From NCBI RefSeq assembly GCF_004000235.1, contig NZ_RCIO01000001.1, positions 744,001 through 808,000 of the forward strand: a stretch of DNA of 64,000 nucleotides, given 5' to 3'. The notes under the pieces are model-generated. The model did no database searches. It saw only the letters and a program-made list of their open reading frames with translations, and had not been told where the DNA came from. Origin of the DNA: Mesorhizobium sp. Z1-4. GTDB taxonomy: Bacteria > Pseudomonadota > Alphaproteobacteria > Rhizobiales > Rhizobiaceae. The position numbers and the translations under genes are program-made. This document shows, piece after piece, positions 35,190 to 44,843 of the stretch (position 1 is its first letter; every line of letters begins with the position of its first letter).

Positions 35190-35936
35190 CTAGTAGGTGG
35201 CGCGCCCGCCCGACAGGTCGAAGACAGCGGCGGTCGTGAAGGAATTCTCTTCCGTCGACAACCAGGCGATCATCGATGCTGCCTCGTCGACTTCCAGAAA
35301 ACGGGCGCGCGGGATTTTGGAAAGCATGTAGTCGATGTGGCTTTGCTGCATCTGGTCGAAAATGCGCGTGCGTGCTGCGGCCGGAGTTACGCAATTGACG
35401 GCGATGTCGTACCCCGCCGTTTCCTTGCCCAAAGATTTTGTGAGCGCGATGACGCCGGCTTTCGATGCGGAATAGGCTGCTGCGTTGGGGTTGCCTTCCT
35501 TGCCAGCGATGGAGGCCACGTTGACGACGCGGCCGTAGTTGCGCGCAATCATGTGCGGAATTACCGCGCGGCAGCAGTTGAATACCCCGTTGAGGTTGAT
35601 ATCGACGACGCTCTTCCATTCATCGACAGGATAGTCCGCCACCGTGGCATTGGGACCCGCGATCCCCGCATTGGCGACAAGGACATCGATCCTGCCGAAC
35701 CGCTCGGCAACTTCGTCGGCGGCGGCCTTGACCCCGGCGGTATCCGTCTGGTCGAGCACGACCGCATGCGCCTGCTCGCCGAGGTCAGCGGCTGTCGCTT
35801 CCACAAGAGAGCGGTCGCGGTCCCACAGGCTGACCTGGGCACCCGAGGCGACCAGCCTTTTTGCCACGGCAAGCCCGATGCCCTGCGCGCCGCCCGTTAC
35901 AATCGCTACCCGGTCCTGGAGGTCATACTGGTTCAT
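35190..35936 (-). CDS. SDR family oxidoreductase (sugar dehydrogenase-like)
   Basis: 248 residues of classical SDR type: TGGAQGIGLAVAKRLVASGA (cofactor), NAGIAGPN, VNVASIAGKEGNPNAAAYSASKAGVIALTKS (Ser, Tyr, Lys). The SLWDRD motif after the second strand favours NAD. In the deoxysugar route this would be the first dehydrogenase, oxidising the aldose to a lactone, but that is inferred from operon position alone. A gap of 190 bases before the next SDR shows no gene. Confidence 0.87.
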   Translation of the reverse strand: MNQYDLQDRVAIVTGGAQGIGLAVAKRLVASGAQVSLWDRDRSLVEATAADLGEQAHAVVLDQTDTAGVKAAADEVAERFGRIDVLVANAGIAGPNATVADYPVDEWKSVVDINLNGVFNCCRAVIPHMIARNYGRVVNVASIAGKEGNPNAAAYSASKAGVIALTKSLGKETAGYDIAVNCVTPAAARTRIFDQMQQSHIDYMLSKIPRARFLEVDEAASMIAWLSTEENSFTTAAVFDLSGGRATY

Positions 35937-35961
35937 TCGAAACTGCCCGCGTGCATGGTGA

Positions 35962-37134
35962 TTATGTGAAAAGGCCGGCTGCGTCCGGCGCGTATTTTGC
36001 TACCCGTTCGGGATCGAGCGAAACGCCAAGACCGGGCAGATCGGGAATGCCCAGCATTCCCTCTGCGTCGAGAGCGAACGGTTTGGCCATAATGTCGTCC
36101 ACATAAGCGCTGCCGCCGATATATTCGACGAGATCGACATTCGGCAGCGCCGCCGCCAGCTGCAGGTCGGCCGCGAGACCAAGCGCGGTGTTCCACCCAT
36201 GGCCGACATACCGCACGCCGAAATCGTCTGCCATGCGGGCGATCCTGCGCTGTTCGCTCAAGCCGCCGACTTTCGTGACGTCCGGCTGGACGATATCAAA
36301 AGCGCCGCGCATCAGAAACGGAAGGTAGGCCTGCCTCCTCGTCAGTACCTCGCCGCCCGCGATGGGTACCCGGCTTTCGCGCCGCAGGGTGACGAAGTCA
36401 TCGATATCGTCCGGCCTGAGCGGTTCCTCGAACCAGCACACGTCGTGATCTGCGAGCATATCCGCCGTACGGAGCGCCCATTTGAGACCGTTCGGCCAAT
36501 AAGCATCGCTGGCGCCCGCATCGACCATCAATTTTCCGCCTTCAGGCAAGGCACGCCTTGCCGCCTCGACAATCGCCTCGTCGAGCTTGTAGTCGTCGCG
36601 GCGGCCAAACGGACCCCAGCCGATCTTGAAGGCGCGGAACCCGCTTTCGCTGTAGCCGGCGATCTCGTCCGCCATGATGGAGGGCTCGTCCATAAGCAGT
36701 GAGCAATAGGGTGTGACACGGTCCCTGTACCGCCCGCCGGCAAGGCGGCCGATCGAGAGCCCAGTGAACTTGCCGAGAATGTCCCACAGCGCGATGTCGA
36801 GCCCGCTGATGCAGTGAGTCAGGGTGCCGCCGCGGCCCATCCAGAACGTGTTCTGGTGCAGCTTTTCGCTTACGCGTTCCGGCTCCAGCGCGTTTTCGCC
36901 GACAATAAGCGGTTCGAGCACCTTCATGCCCGCAGCCACCAGGCGGCCTTCGGCAAATGCACTGCCATATCCTGTAATGCCCGCGTCGGTGTGAACCGCA
37001 ATCAACGCGTGGATCGAGTCGTCGGCCTTGATTTCCTCAGACCAGCCACCGGGCGGACTTTCGCCTACAAGCGGCGCCACCGCGACCCGCGTGATGCGAA
37101 CGGCCGAGGTGCTTTTTCCAGCGGGCCCATGCAT
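35962..37134 (-). CDS. Enolase superfamily (mandelate racemase/muconate lactonizing) sugar-acid dehydratase, copy 1
   Basis: 390 residues from the ATG at 37134, with GGAGAGGA upstream. N-terminal capping domain (about 10-130), then the barrel: FKIGWGPFG (catalytic Lys region), LMVDAGASDAYW (first metal Asp), CWFEEPLRPDD (Glu), PIAGGEVL (Glu), DIVQPDVTKVGG and YVGHGWNTALG (His). The second lysine of the mandelate racemase KxK pair is replaced by Gly (K-x-G-W-G). The family dehydrates acid sugars after proton abstraction next to the carboxylate. It is the first gene of the SDR/FAH operon, with a GntR-type palindrome in the divergent promoter region. Confidence 0.88.
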   Translation of the reverse strand: MHGPAGKSTSAVRITRVAVAPLVGESPPGGWSEEIKADDSIHALIAVHTDAGITGYGSAFAEGRLVAAGMKVLEPLIVGENALEPERVSEKLHQNTFWMGRGGTLTHCISGLDIALWDILGKFTGLSIGRLAGGRYRDRVTPYCSLLMDEPSIMADEIAGYSESGFRAFKIGWGPFGRRDDYKLDEAIVEAARRALPEGGKLMVDAGASDAYWPNGLKWALRTADMLADHDVCWFEEPLRPDDIDDFVTLRRESRVPIAGGEVLTRRQAYLPFLMRGAFDIVQPDVTKVGGLSEQRRIARMADDFGVRYVGHGWNTALGLAADLQLAAALPNVDLVEYIGGSAYVDDIMAKPFALDAEGMLGIPDLPGLGVSLDPERVAKYAPDAAGLFT

Positions 37135-37183
37135 GTCGTCCTCTCCTGTTCGCGGTTTCCGAACCGTGTTGACAGCAATGGAT

Positions 37184-37203
37184 ATAGTATACAATTATAC
37201 AAT
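37184..37203. promoter_or_regulatory. GntR-type operator A (divergent promoters)
   Basis: The complement of this 20-base site reads ATTGTATAATTGTATACTAT, matching sites B (45910-45929) and C (48282-48301) at most positions, with the shared core ATTGTATA-N4-TATAC-type symmetry. It lies 49 bases before the copy 1 dehydratase gene and 25 bases before the deacylase gene at 37229. A TTGACA at 37169-37174 is a possible -35, but no well-spaced -10 was found. The FCD-type GntR protein at 47506 is the likely ligand. Confidence 0.7.
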
Positions 37204-37228
37204 TCAAGAGTCATACGAGGGTTCGTTG

Positions 37229-38260
37229 ATGAGCATGACGACAGAGAAGAGCCGCATTGCCTGCGAAATAGATTTTGACAGGAACGGCAGGCAGGCAGGG
37301 TATCTGCGGGCTCCACTATCGCGCAATACTTCGGGTTGGGGAATTGTCGAAATCCCGATCATTGTCGTGAAAAACGGGACCGGGCCGACAGTTCTTCTGA
37401 CCGGCGCCGTTCACGGCGACGAATATGAGGGACCAATTGCCATCTCGCGCCTGTCGCAGACCCTGGACCCCGGTGCGGTGCAAGGGCGCGTGATCATGAT
37501 GCCGGCCGTAAATGTGCCGGCGGTGCACAGCGATACGCGCCTGTCGCCGGTCGACAACAGGGACATGAATCGCTGCTTTCCAGGCAATCCCAAGGGCACG
37601 TTCAGCGAAATGCTCGCTCACTTCATGGACAGTGTGATCCTGCCCATGGCCGATATTTCAGTCGATATGCATACGGCCGGGCACTCCGGCGATTCCGCCC
37701 TGTCAACCAATATGCACGATGTCGGCGACCCGGAGCGCATGAAGCGCACGCTTGAGGCCGCGGCGGCATTCGGAGCACCCTACAACGTCGTGTTCAGCGG
37801 AGTCGACGAAGGCGCGACCTTCACATCCTGCGTTGAGCGCCGCGGCATCATCTCGCTTGGCACCGAACTCGGCGGCTGGGGCCGGGTCAGTGTCGAGGGT
37901 GTCCGCATCGGGCGGCGCGGTGTCGACAATATTCTCAAATACTTCAACGTCATTGATGGCGACCCCGAAACCGCTCAGGCCGACGGCAGTCCCGCCACGC
38001 GCCACATGATGGTGGCCGAACCGGACCTTTATTCGTTTGCGCCGGCGGTCGGTACATTCGAGCCGTGCAACGTCGTCGGCGAACAGGTCTTCGCCGGCCA
38101 GGCGGCGGGATATCTGCATTTTGTCGAAGACGTGGACCGTGCCCCCATCGAGATCAAATACAAGCGCGACGGCATTTTGTGGATGTCAGCCGGGCCGGGC
38201 CGGGTCGGGCGCGGCGACACCGTTGCCGTGGTCATGACCGACTACGCACCCTCAAACTAG
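37229..38260 (+). CDS. AstE/AspA family deacylase (M14-like zinc amidase)
   Basis: 343 residues from the ATG at 37229, with GAGGG seven bases upstream; upstream in-frame codons lie within the divergent gene. Zinc ligands are visible in LLTGAVHGDEYEGP (His62, Glu65) and in VDMHTAGHSGD (His). NRCFPGNPKG and a C-terminal beta domain (SAGPGRVGRGDTVAVV) complete the succinylglutamate desuccinylase/aspartoacylase pattern. The closest named relatives by style are N-acetyl-diaminobutyrate deacetylase DoeB/EutE and similar N-deacylases. It should remove an acyl group from an amine in the cytoplasm. It leads an operon with mlrC-like, enolase and sulfatase genes. Confidence 0.87.
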   Translation: MSMTTEKSRIACEIDFDRNGRQAGYLRAPLSRNTSGWGIVEIPIIVVKNGTGPTVLLTGAVHGDEYEGPIAISRLSQTLDPGAVQGRVIMMPAVNVPAVHSDTRLSPVDNRDMNRCFPGNPKGTFSEMLAHFMDSVILPMADISVDMHTAGHSGDSALSTNMHDVGDPERMKRTLEAAAAFGAPYNVVFSGVDEGATFTSCVERRGIISLGTELGGWGRVSVEGVRIGRRGVDNILKYFNVIDGDPETAQADGSPATRHMMVAEPDLYSFAPAVGTFEPCNVVGEQVFAGQAAGYLHFVEDVDRAPIEIKYKRDGILWMSAGPGRVGRGDTVAVVMTDYAPSN

Positions 38261-38310
38261 CCCAACATCCAGCCGTTGCGGTTCGCGCCGCACCGGCTAC
38301 GGAGAACCCC

Positions 38311-39810
38311 ATGGCGCGAATACTTGTCCTCGACTGCAAGCAGGAAATCTCCTCGTTCAATCCGCTGCCGTCGGAATACGCAAATTTTCACATCTCGCAT
38401 GGCGACGAACTGTTCAACCATCGCGGGCTGAACACCGAACTCGGCGGTGCGTTCGAGGTTTTCGAGGCCCGGCCCGATGTGACGGTGGTGCCCACCGTCG
38501 CCGCACGCGCCGGCAGCGCCGGGCTCCTGTCAGCCGACGGGTGGAAGCGGCTTTCGACCGAAATACTCGACCAGGTTCGCGCCAGTATCGACGGCGTCGA
38601 TGCGGTCTATGCATCGCTGCATGGCGCAATGGGCGCCGACGGCGAGCTCGATCCGGAAGGCTATCTGCTTGCCGAAATCCGCAAGATGGCCGGCCCCGAC
38701 ATTCCCATCGTGATCTCGCTGGACCTACACGGCATTCTGACTGACAGGATGCTGCGGCAGATCAACGGGCTGGCGCTCTACCACACCTACCCTCATGTCG
38801 ATTTCGCCGACACCGGAGCGCGTGCCGCAAGGCTGCTGCTGAAAATCCTCGACGGAACGGCAAGGCCCGTCATCGCGCGCGTTGTTGTCCCCGCACTCGT
38901 GCGCGGCGACGAGTTGATCACCGCGACAGGCTGCTATGGCGATCTCATCCGCGAATGCCAGCGCATCGAGCGTGACGGCACAGCGCTCGCCGCCGGCATC
39001 ATGATCGGCAATCCGTTTACCGACGTGCCGGAACTTTGCACGCAGGTGATCGTCGAGGCCGATGACGACCCGACAGTCGCCGAAGCCGAGGCGATCCGGC
39101 TCGCAAACGAGTTCTGGCCGCAGCGTTTCCGCATGCAGGGGAAGCTGATTTCGCTCGACCGTGCGATCGCACAGGCCCGCACGATGAACGGAACGGTGGT
39201 TTTCACCGACGCGGCGGACGCGACCTCGTCAGGTGCAACGGGCGACTCCAACGCGATCATCGCGGCGCTGCGGGATGCCGGATACGGCAAGCGCGTGCTG
39301 GCGCAGATCGTCGATCCTGCTGCCGCCGCGGCGGCGCACAAGGCGGGCGTTGGCGGCACGGTTTCGGTTACGCTTGGCGGCGCGATCGATCCCGGCCGCT
39401 ACAGGCCGATGCCGGTGACCGCGCGGGTCAAGCTCCTGTCCGACGGGCATTCGCGGCTGGAGACCATGCAGACGGAACTCGACGCAGGTCCGACCGCGGT
39501 CCTGACCTTCGACAATTTCACAGTGGTGGTATTTTCTCAGACAATCAGCCTGTTCGACCGCGCGATGTATTATGCCAATGGCTGCAATCCCACGGATTTC
39601 GATCTGGTGATTGTCAAATCGCCGCATACCGAATTCCACATGTACGACGCGTGGGTGGAGAAGAATTTCAACATCGACGCGCCGGGCGCGACCTCAGCCG
39701 ACATTCCAAGCCTCGGCCACACCATCTGCGCGCGTCCGATGTATCCGCTCGACCCCGATGTCGAGTTCAAACCCGAAGCGACGATCTATCCCGGCCACCA
39801 GGGCCGCTGA
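38311..39810 (+). CDS. MlrC/M81 family metallopeptidase-like protein
   Basis: 499 residues from the ATG at 38311, with GGAGAA upstream. MlrC-family blocks are LVLDCKQEISSFNPLPSEY (conserved Glu/Asn start), AVYASLHGAMGADGELDPEG, IVISLDLHGILTD and LALYHTYPHVDFADTGARAA (zinc-type His/Asp), then FTDAADATSSGATGDSNAII. The family was named for microcystin breakdown, but most members sit in rhizobial catabolic operons with Dpp transporters and unknown substrates. It is 50 bases after the deacylase and 21 before the enolase, so co-transcribed. The two amidase-type enzymes together suggest an amide-containing substrate. Confidence 0.87.
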   Translation: MARILVLDCKQEISSFNPLPSEYANFHISHGDELFNHRGLNTELGGAFEVFEARPDVTVVPTVAARAGSAGLLSADGWKRLSTEILDQVRASIDGVDAVYASLHGAMGADGELDPEGYLLAEIRKMAGPDIPIVISLDLHGILTDRMLRQINGLALYHTYPHVDFADTGARAARLLLKILDGTARPVIARVVVPALVRGDELITATGCYGDLIRECQRIERDGTALAAGIMIGNPFTDVPELCTQVIVEADDDPTVAEAEAIRLANEFWPQRFRMQGKLISLDRAIAQARTMNGTVVFTDAADATSSGATGDSNAIIAALRDAGYGKRVLAQIVDPAAAAAAHKAGVGGTVSVTLGGAIDPGRYRPMPVTARVKLLSDGHSRLETMQTELDAGPTAVLTFDNFTVVVFSQTISLFDRAMYYANGCNPTDFDLVIVKSPHTEFHMYDAWVEKNFNIDAPGATSADIPSLGHTICARPMYPLDPDVEFKPEATIYPGHQGR

Positions 39811-39831
39811 TCCAACGAGGCGGTCCAGTCC

Positions 39832-41010
39832 ATGAAAATTGAAACGGTCGATTTCTTCTATTTCGCCATGCCGGAGGTGACGACGGATGCCGACGGCAGC
39901 CAGGATGCGCTTATCGTGCGCGTATCGGCCGGAGGCCACATCGGGTGGGGCGAATGCGAAGCGGCGCCGCTGCCCTCGATAGCGGCATTCATATGCCCCA
40001 TGTCGCATGGCGCGTGCCGGCCCGTCGCAGCGTCGGTTCTGGGACAAAAGCTGGAAGGCCCCGACGACATCGCCCGCATCAGCGCGCTGGTTGCGCGCGA
40101 CAGTATGGACCTGCTTCAGGCGCCTCACACGCTTTCCGGTATCGAGATGGCGCTTTGGGACCTGCTTGGCCGGCGGCGCGACGAGCCCGTGTGGAAGATG
40201 CTGGGCTACAAGCGCTCCGAACCGAAGATTCCCTACGCATCGCTTCTATTCGGCAATACGCCGGAGGAGACACTGGAGCGCGGCAGGAAAGCCCGCGCCG
40301 ACGGCTTCGGCGCCGCCAAATTCGGCTGGGGGCCCATCGGAACGGGCAGTGTCAAAGCCGACGCCGACCAGTTTGCGGCCGCGCGCGAGGGTATCGGGCC
40401 GGACGCACATCTCATGGTCGATGTCGGGCAGATCTTCGGCGAGGACATCGATGCCGCTTCCCAGCGTCTGGCCGGCCTCGACGCCGCCCGGGTGCTCTGG
40501 TTCGAGGAACCGTTTTTCGGCAGCGCCTATGAAGCCTATGCTGCGCTGGCCGGCATGAAATCCAAGGTCCGGCTTGCCGGCGGCGAGGCGGCCCACAATG
40601 TGGCCATGGCCCGGCATCTGATGGACTATGGCAAAGTCGGTCATATCCAGATCGACTGCGGGCGTATCGGCGGCATCGGGCCTTCGAAGATCGTCGCCGA
40701 CCTCGCCGTGGAACGCGGCATCACCTACGTGAACCACACCTTCACAACCCATCTGGCGCTGAGCGCTTCGCTGCAGGCCTATGCCGGTATCGCCGATGAC
40801 CGCATCTGCGAATACCCGGCAGCTCCCCGCCCGCTTGCCCTTGCGGTGGCGGAGAACCCTATTTTGCGCGACGGCAATGGTGAAATATGTGCGCCGGAGC
40901 GGCCTGGTCTGGGCGTCGATGTCGATCTCCCGGCTCTCAAGCCATATCTGGTCGATGCGGAAATCAAGGTCGGCAACCAGACTCTCTACAGGACACCTCG
41001 GATCGACTGA
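39832..41010 (+). CDS. Enolase superfamily (mandelate racemase-like) dehydratase, copy 2
   Basis: 392 residues. Visible landmarks are TLSGIEMALWDLLGRR, the lysine region AAKFGWGPIGTGS, metal ligands in LMVDVGQIFGED (Asp), LWFEEPFFGSAYE (Glu) and LAGGEAAHN (Glu), and the His region VNHTFTTHLALSAS. Like copy 1 it has K-x-G-W-G in place of KxK. The two copies differ clearly over their whole length, so this is not a recent duplication. It may act on a different acid or epimer than copy 1. It is 20 bases before the sulfatase gene. Confidence 0.87.
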   Translation: MKIETVDFFYFAMPEVTTDADGSQDALIVRVSAGGHIGWGECEAAPLPSIAAFICPMSHGACRPVAASVLGQKLEGPDDIARISALVARDSMDLLQAPHTLSGIEMALWDLLGRRRDEPVWKMLGYKRSEPKIPYASLLFGNTPEETLERGRKARADGFGAAKFGWGPIGTGSVKADADQFAAAREGIGPDAHLMVDVGQIFGEDIDAASQRLAGLDAARVLWFEEPFFGSAYEAYAALAGMKSKVRLAGGEAAHNVAMARHLMDYGKVGHIQIDCGRIGGIGPSKIVADLAVERGITYVNHTFTTHLALSASLQAYAGIADDRICEYPAAPRPLALAVAENPILRDGNGEICAPERPGLGVDVDLPALKPYLVDAEIKVGNQTLYRTPRID

Positions 41011-41029
41011 CGGGACACCGGCGAACGGC

Positions 41030-42547
41030 ATGGCGAAGCGACCGAACATTCTCTTCCTGCTATCCGACCAGCATTCCTACAAAGTTGCGGGCTGTTACGG
41101 CGACGCACTTGGCGCGACACCCAACATCGATCGGATCGCCCGCCGCGGCGTGACGTTCGACAACGCGTATTGCGCTTCCCCGATCTGCACGCCAAGCCGC
41201 ATGTCGCTGCTTACCGGTCAGTGGCCGCACAAACAAAGCTGCTGGACGCTGGAAGATCAGCTCGCTTCCGATCTGCCGACATATGCCCACGCGCTGGGCG
41301 CCGCCGGCTACAGGACGATCCTGGCTGGCCGGATGCATTCGATCGGCCCCGACCAGTTGCATGGTTTTTCAGAGCGCCATATCGGCGACTGCTCACCGAA
41401 CTGGCTGGGCGGGGGCCGGCAGGACCTCGGCGTTCTTGCAGGCGCACAGGGACCCTCGGCGCCGGCTGCCAGCGGTGAGGCTGTGCCGGCGGTCAGCATC
41501 AGCAGATCGGGCCGCGGTCAATCCGGCTACGAGGTGGTGGACGACGCGACCACCGACGCCGCCTGCGCGCGCCTTGCGGAGCTGGGCGCCGAGCGAACTG
41601 CCGGTTCCGACCAGCCGTTCCTGCTCGCTGTCGGCTTTATTCTTCCGCACTGTCCGTTTGTCGCACGAGCAGAGGATTACGACCTGTTCGAGGGCAAGGT
41701 GGGCCTGCCGGAGCTGCCGTGCCCCGACCCTTCGGCGGAACACCCCTGGCTGGTGAACTGGCGTCGGTTCAGCGGCTGCGAGGACGCCGCTCCGGACGAC
41801 AGCATCCGAGCCCGCACGGCCTATTACGGTCTGGTGCACGCCCTCGACCGGAAGATCGGCAGGATTCTTGACGCGCTTGAAGAGGCCGGGTTCGGCGATG
41901 ATACGCTGGTGGTCTACGCGTCCGATCATGGCGAGCAGATCGGCGAACGTGGCCTGTGGTGGAAGAACACGTTCTACGAGGAATCCGTGCGCGTGCCCCT
42001 TGTAATGTCCTGGCCGGGTGTTCTCCCGCAGAGCGAACGCCGCGCGCACATTGTCAATCTCAGCGACCTCAACGCGACAATGCTCCAGGCCGCCGGCGCA
42101 GCCGCACTGCCGAGGTCGAACGCAAGGAGCCTTCTGCCGGTTGCCGCGGATGCCGACGCCGTGTGGGACGATGAGACCTTCAGCGAATACGTCACCGATC
42201 TGTCGTCAGTGTGGACCGGGCCGGAAGCGACCACCCAGCGCATGATCCGCTCGGGCAGATACAAATACGTCCATGTCGAAGGCCACAGGCCGCAACTGTT
42301 CGACCTAGAGACCGATCCGTCGGAACTGCACGATCTGGGGGACGACCCGGAATATGCGGAGCTGCGGCAACAGCTGGCGGCGCGGGTCCTGGACGGGTGG
42401 GACCCGAAACGGATCAGGCATGAAGTCGACTTGCGCTGCGCCGAAAAAGCGGTCCTGCGCCAATGGGGCCAACAGACGCAGCCGACGAGCACGTATCAGT
42501 TTGCGATCGCCGCCGGCGACAGCTGGGTGGACCCGCCGTCGAAATAG
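41030..42547 (+). CDS. Sulfatase 1 (choline-sulfatase-like, cytoplasmic)
   Basis: 505 residues of the alkaline-phosphatase-superfamily sulfatases. The formylglycine site is CTPSR with Cys53, the classic Cys type. The N-terminus (RPNILFLLSDQ) enters the fold at once, with metal Asp and no signal peptide, so it is cytoplasmic. AGRMHSIGPDQLHGF, FILPHCPFVARAEDYDLFE, ASDHGEQIGERGLWWKNTFYEES and the C-terminal WDPKRIRHEV stretch resemble choline sulfatase BetC closely in layout. Transport genes and partners differ from bet loci, so the substrate may be another small sulfate ester. It is the last gene of the deacylase operon and convergent with sulfatase 2 (two bases between stops). Confidence 0.9.
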   Translation: MAKRPNILFLLSDQHSYKVAGCYGDALGATPNIDRIARRGVTFDNAYCASPICTPSRMSLLTGQWPHKQSCWTLEDQLASDLPTYAHALGAAGYRTILAGRMHSIGPDQLHGFSERHIGDCSPNWLGGGRQDLGVLAGAQGPSAPAASGEAVPAVSISRSGRGQSGYEVVDDATTDAACARLAELGAERTAGSDQPFLLAVGFILPHCPFVARAEDYDLFEGKVGLPELPCPDPSAEHPWLVNWRRFSGCEDAAPDDSIRARTAYYGLVHALDRKIGRILDALEEAGFGDDTLVVYASDHGEQIGERGLWWKNTFYEESVRVPLVMSWPGVLPQSERRAHIVNLSDLNATMLQAAGAAALPRSNARSLLPVAADADAVWDDETFSEYVTDLSSVWTGPEATTQRMIRSGRYKYVHVEGHRPQLFDLETDPSELHDLGDDPEYAELRQQLAARVLDGWDPKRIRHEVDLRCAEKAVLRQWGQQTQPTSTYQFAIAAGDSWVDPPSK

Positions 42548-42549
42548 GC

Positions 42550-43830
42550 TCACGCCTTCTCCAGAACCTCAAGGCGCGGGGCGATCGACTTCGCAACGTC
42601 ACCGGCGAGCTCAAGCCCACGCTCGTCGCCCATCGCGTCGGCCCAGTTTTTCATTCGCGCCACCAGTTCGCCGATGACGGCCGCATAGTCCGGATAGTGC
42701 TTGAAACGCTGGAAACCGCCATCGTCGCGCGGTGTGAGAAACACATTGAGTTCTTCTTCGGGATCGGCCTGGAGATTGTAGAGTTCATGCTCTCCATTGG
42801 CCGACGCGATCAATTTCCACCCCGCCGTCCGGATCGCGCGCTGCTCGATCTTGCTCACATGGGTGATATTCTGGACGTAATAGTCGTCGCGCCAGCCGCC
42901 GGCATCGCCGTCCAGCAGCAGCGGCTTGAGGCTGCGGCCATGCATGGAAGACGGTATTTGGGCTTCCGCGAAATCGAGCATCGTCGGCGCCAGGTCCTGC
43001 AGGCCGACCGGAGCATCCGAGCGCGTCGCGGGATCGATGCCCGGCCCTTCGACGATGAAGGGAATACGGATCGCATCGTCATGGCAGACGAATTTGTGCT
43101 CGCCTTCCCGGCGATACCAGAACGTATCTCCGTGGTCGGAAAAATAGATAACGTAGGTGTTGTCGGCGAGGCCGTTTTCTTCCAGTGCCGCGCGGACACG
43201 CGCCAGGTTTTCATCCAACGCGCTGACCGCCGCGTAATAGCCGGCGAAGGGCACTCCCTTGCCGCGATAGGGCTCATAAAAGCGCTCCGGCGCCGAATAG
43301 GGATCGTGCGGAGGATAGAAGCTCAGCACCATGGCGAATGGCTGCGTTGCGTCCTTTCGCTCATCCAGAAAGGCAACGGCGGCATCTGTCTGCCGGTCCG
43401 GCCGGTATTCGCCATCGAGTTTTCCGTCCATCCAATGTCCCTTGCGGGAGTTGAACGATTCCACCCACACATCGAAGAAGGGCGGCTGAATCTCACCCAG
43501 GTGCCATTTGCCGAAATGCGCGGTGAGGTAGCCGGCATTCCGCAGATGGTCGAACACCGTCTTCTTAACGGCAGCATGGGAGGCAAATGCGTTGTCGACA
43601 CCATAGAGGTTGTCGATGAGCTGATGCCGATGCGGATAGACCCCGGTCCACATCGTGCCCCGGGCCGGGGTGCAAACCGGCCAGGGCGTAAAGGCAGCGT
43701 CAAAGGACTTGCCGGCCGCAGCCATCGCATCCGTACCCGGCGTGACCGTGAAACGGTTGCCATAGGAAGCGAGCGAGTCGGCGCGCTGCTGGTCGGAAAG
43801 GACGAGGACGATGTTGGGACGGTCGGTCAT
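42550..43830 (-). CDS. Sulfatase 2 (cytoplasmic)
   Basis: 426 residues from the ATG at 43830, overlapping the dppF stop (ATGA). The formylglycine site is CTPAR with Cys53, followed by [13 protein letters not shown]. The metal and His residues lie in [35 protein letters not shown] and [19 protein letters not shown]. There is no signal peptide. The insertion after SDHGD differs from the GxxGxxxK pattern of sulfatases 1 and 3 (here EHKF supplies the Lys), suggesting a different substrate pocket. It is the third gene of the dppD-dppF operon. Confidence 0.88.
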   Translation of the reverse strand: MTDRPNIVLVLSDQQRADSLASYGNRFTVTPGTDAMAAAGKSFDAAFTPWPVCTPARGTMWTGVYPHRHQLIDNLYGVDNAFASHAAVKKTVFDHLRNAGYLTAHFGKWHLGEIQPPFFDVWVESFNSRKGHWMDGKLDGEYRPDRQTDAAVAFLDERKDATQPFAMVLSFYPPHDPYSAPERFYEPYRGKGVPFAGYYAAVSALDENLARVRAALEENGLADNTYVIYFSDHGDTFWYRREGEHKFVCHDDAIRIPFIVEGPGIDPATRSDAPVGLQDLAPTMLDFAEAQIPSSMHGRSLKPLLLDGDAGGWRDDYYVQNITHVSKIEQRAIRTAGWKLIASANGEHELYNLQADPEEELNVFLTPRDDGGFQRFKHYPDYAAVIGELVARMKNWADAMGDERGLELAGDVAKSIAPRLEVLEKA

Positions 43831-44843
43831 ATGAGTTCCTCGGTGTGCACTGGATTGGCCGGCGTTCCCGCCAGGTGACACGCTGCCAGATGTCCCGGCA
43901 TGACTTCGCGCAGCGCCGGGCGTTCGCTTGAGCAGCGTTCGACGGCGATCGGGCAGCGGGTGTGGAAGCGGCAGCCGCTCGGCGGATTGGCGGCGCTCGG
44001 GATGTCGCCCTCGATGGTGAAAAAGGATTTGCGCCCTTTCGCCGCCGACGGCACCGATTGCAGCAGCGCCTGCGCGTATGGGTGCGCCGGACTTCGAAAG
44101 ATCGAGCCTTTCGCACCCATCTCGACTATCTGGCCGAGATACATCACCGCGACATTGTCCGATATGTGCCGGACCACGCCGAGGTCGTGCGAGATGAAAA
44201 GATAGGTCAGGCCAAGATCGCGCTTCAGGTCCTGCAACAGGTTCAACGTCTGCGCCTGTACCGAAACATCGAGAGCCGACACCGCCTCGTCGCAGACGAT
44301 AAAGGCCGGCTCCAGCGCCAGCGCCCGCGCGATACAGATACGCTGACGCTGTCCGCCTGAGAACTCATGCGGGTAGCGTCCGGCATGAAACGCGGCGAGA
44401 CCCACGCGGTCGAGCAGATATCTCAGCTTCCGCTCGCGCGAGACGGCGTCACCCACACCGTGGATAACGAGCGGCTCCACGATCAGCTCGCCGGCCGTCA
44501 TGCGCGGATTGAGCGCGCCAAAAGGATCCTGGAAAATGATCTGCATGTTGCGCCGCACGGCGCGCAGCGCGTCTCTTTCGAGAGACAGGATGTCCTCGCC
44601 CTCAAAGTGAACGCTGCCGGACGTGGCTTCCAGAAGGCGCAGAACAAGCCGCCCGGTGGTCGTCTTGCCGCAGCCGCTCTCGCCGACCAGCCCCAGCGTT
44701 TCGCCCCGGTTGATCGTGAAGCTGACCTCGTCGACCGCCCTTATGGAGCGGCTCTCGCCGAAAAGGCCGCCCTTGCCGACGACGAAGTCCTTGCTCAGGC
44801 GATCGACGACCAGAATGGGTTTGCCGGCGCGCTCGGTCGTCAT
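43827..44843 (-). CDS. Oligopeptide/dipeptide-type ABC transporter ATPase DppF
   Basis: 338 residues: Walker [19 protein letters not shown], the Q-loop in [13 protein letters not shown], signature [15 protein letters not shown], Walker [13 protein letters not shown] and the H-loop FISHDLGVV. The C-terminal oligopeptide extension has a CPI-CSSERP-type cysteine pattern ([16 protein letters not shown]...), which in DppD/F proteins may hold an Fe-S cluster. AGGAAA precedes the ATG, which overlaps the dppD stop. It partners DppD here and the permeases encoded at 50056-51907. Confidence 0.92.
   Translation of the reverse strand: MTTERAGKPILVVDRLSKDFVVGKGGLFGESRSIRAVDEVSFTINRGETLGLVGESGCGKTTTGRLVLRLLEATSGSVHFEGEDILSLERDALRAVRRNMQIIFQDPFGALNPRMTAGELIVEPLVIHGVGDAVSRERKLRYLLDRVGLAAFHAGRYPHEFSGGQRQRICIARALALEPAFIVCDEAVSALDVSVQAQTLNLLQDLKRDLGLTYLFISHDLGVVRHISDNVAVMYLGQIVEMGAKGSIFRSPAHPYAQALLQSVPSAAKGRKSFFTIEGDIPSAANPPSGCRFHTRCPIAVERCSSERPALREVMPGHLAACHLAGTPANPVHTEELI

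Noticed and set aside
37169-37193. Standard -35/-10 promoter in the operator A region
   Set aside because: TTGACA is present at 37169, but TATA-like hexamers lie 13 or 21 bases away, not 16-18.
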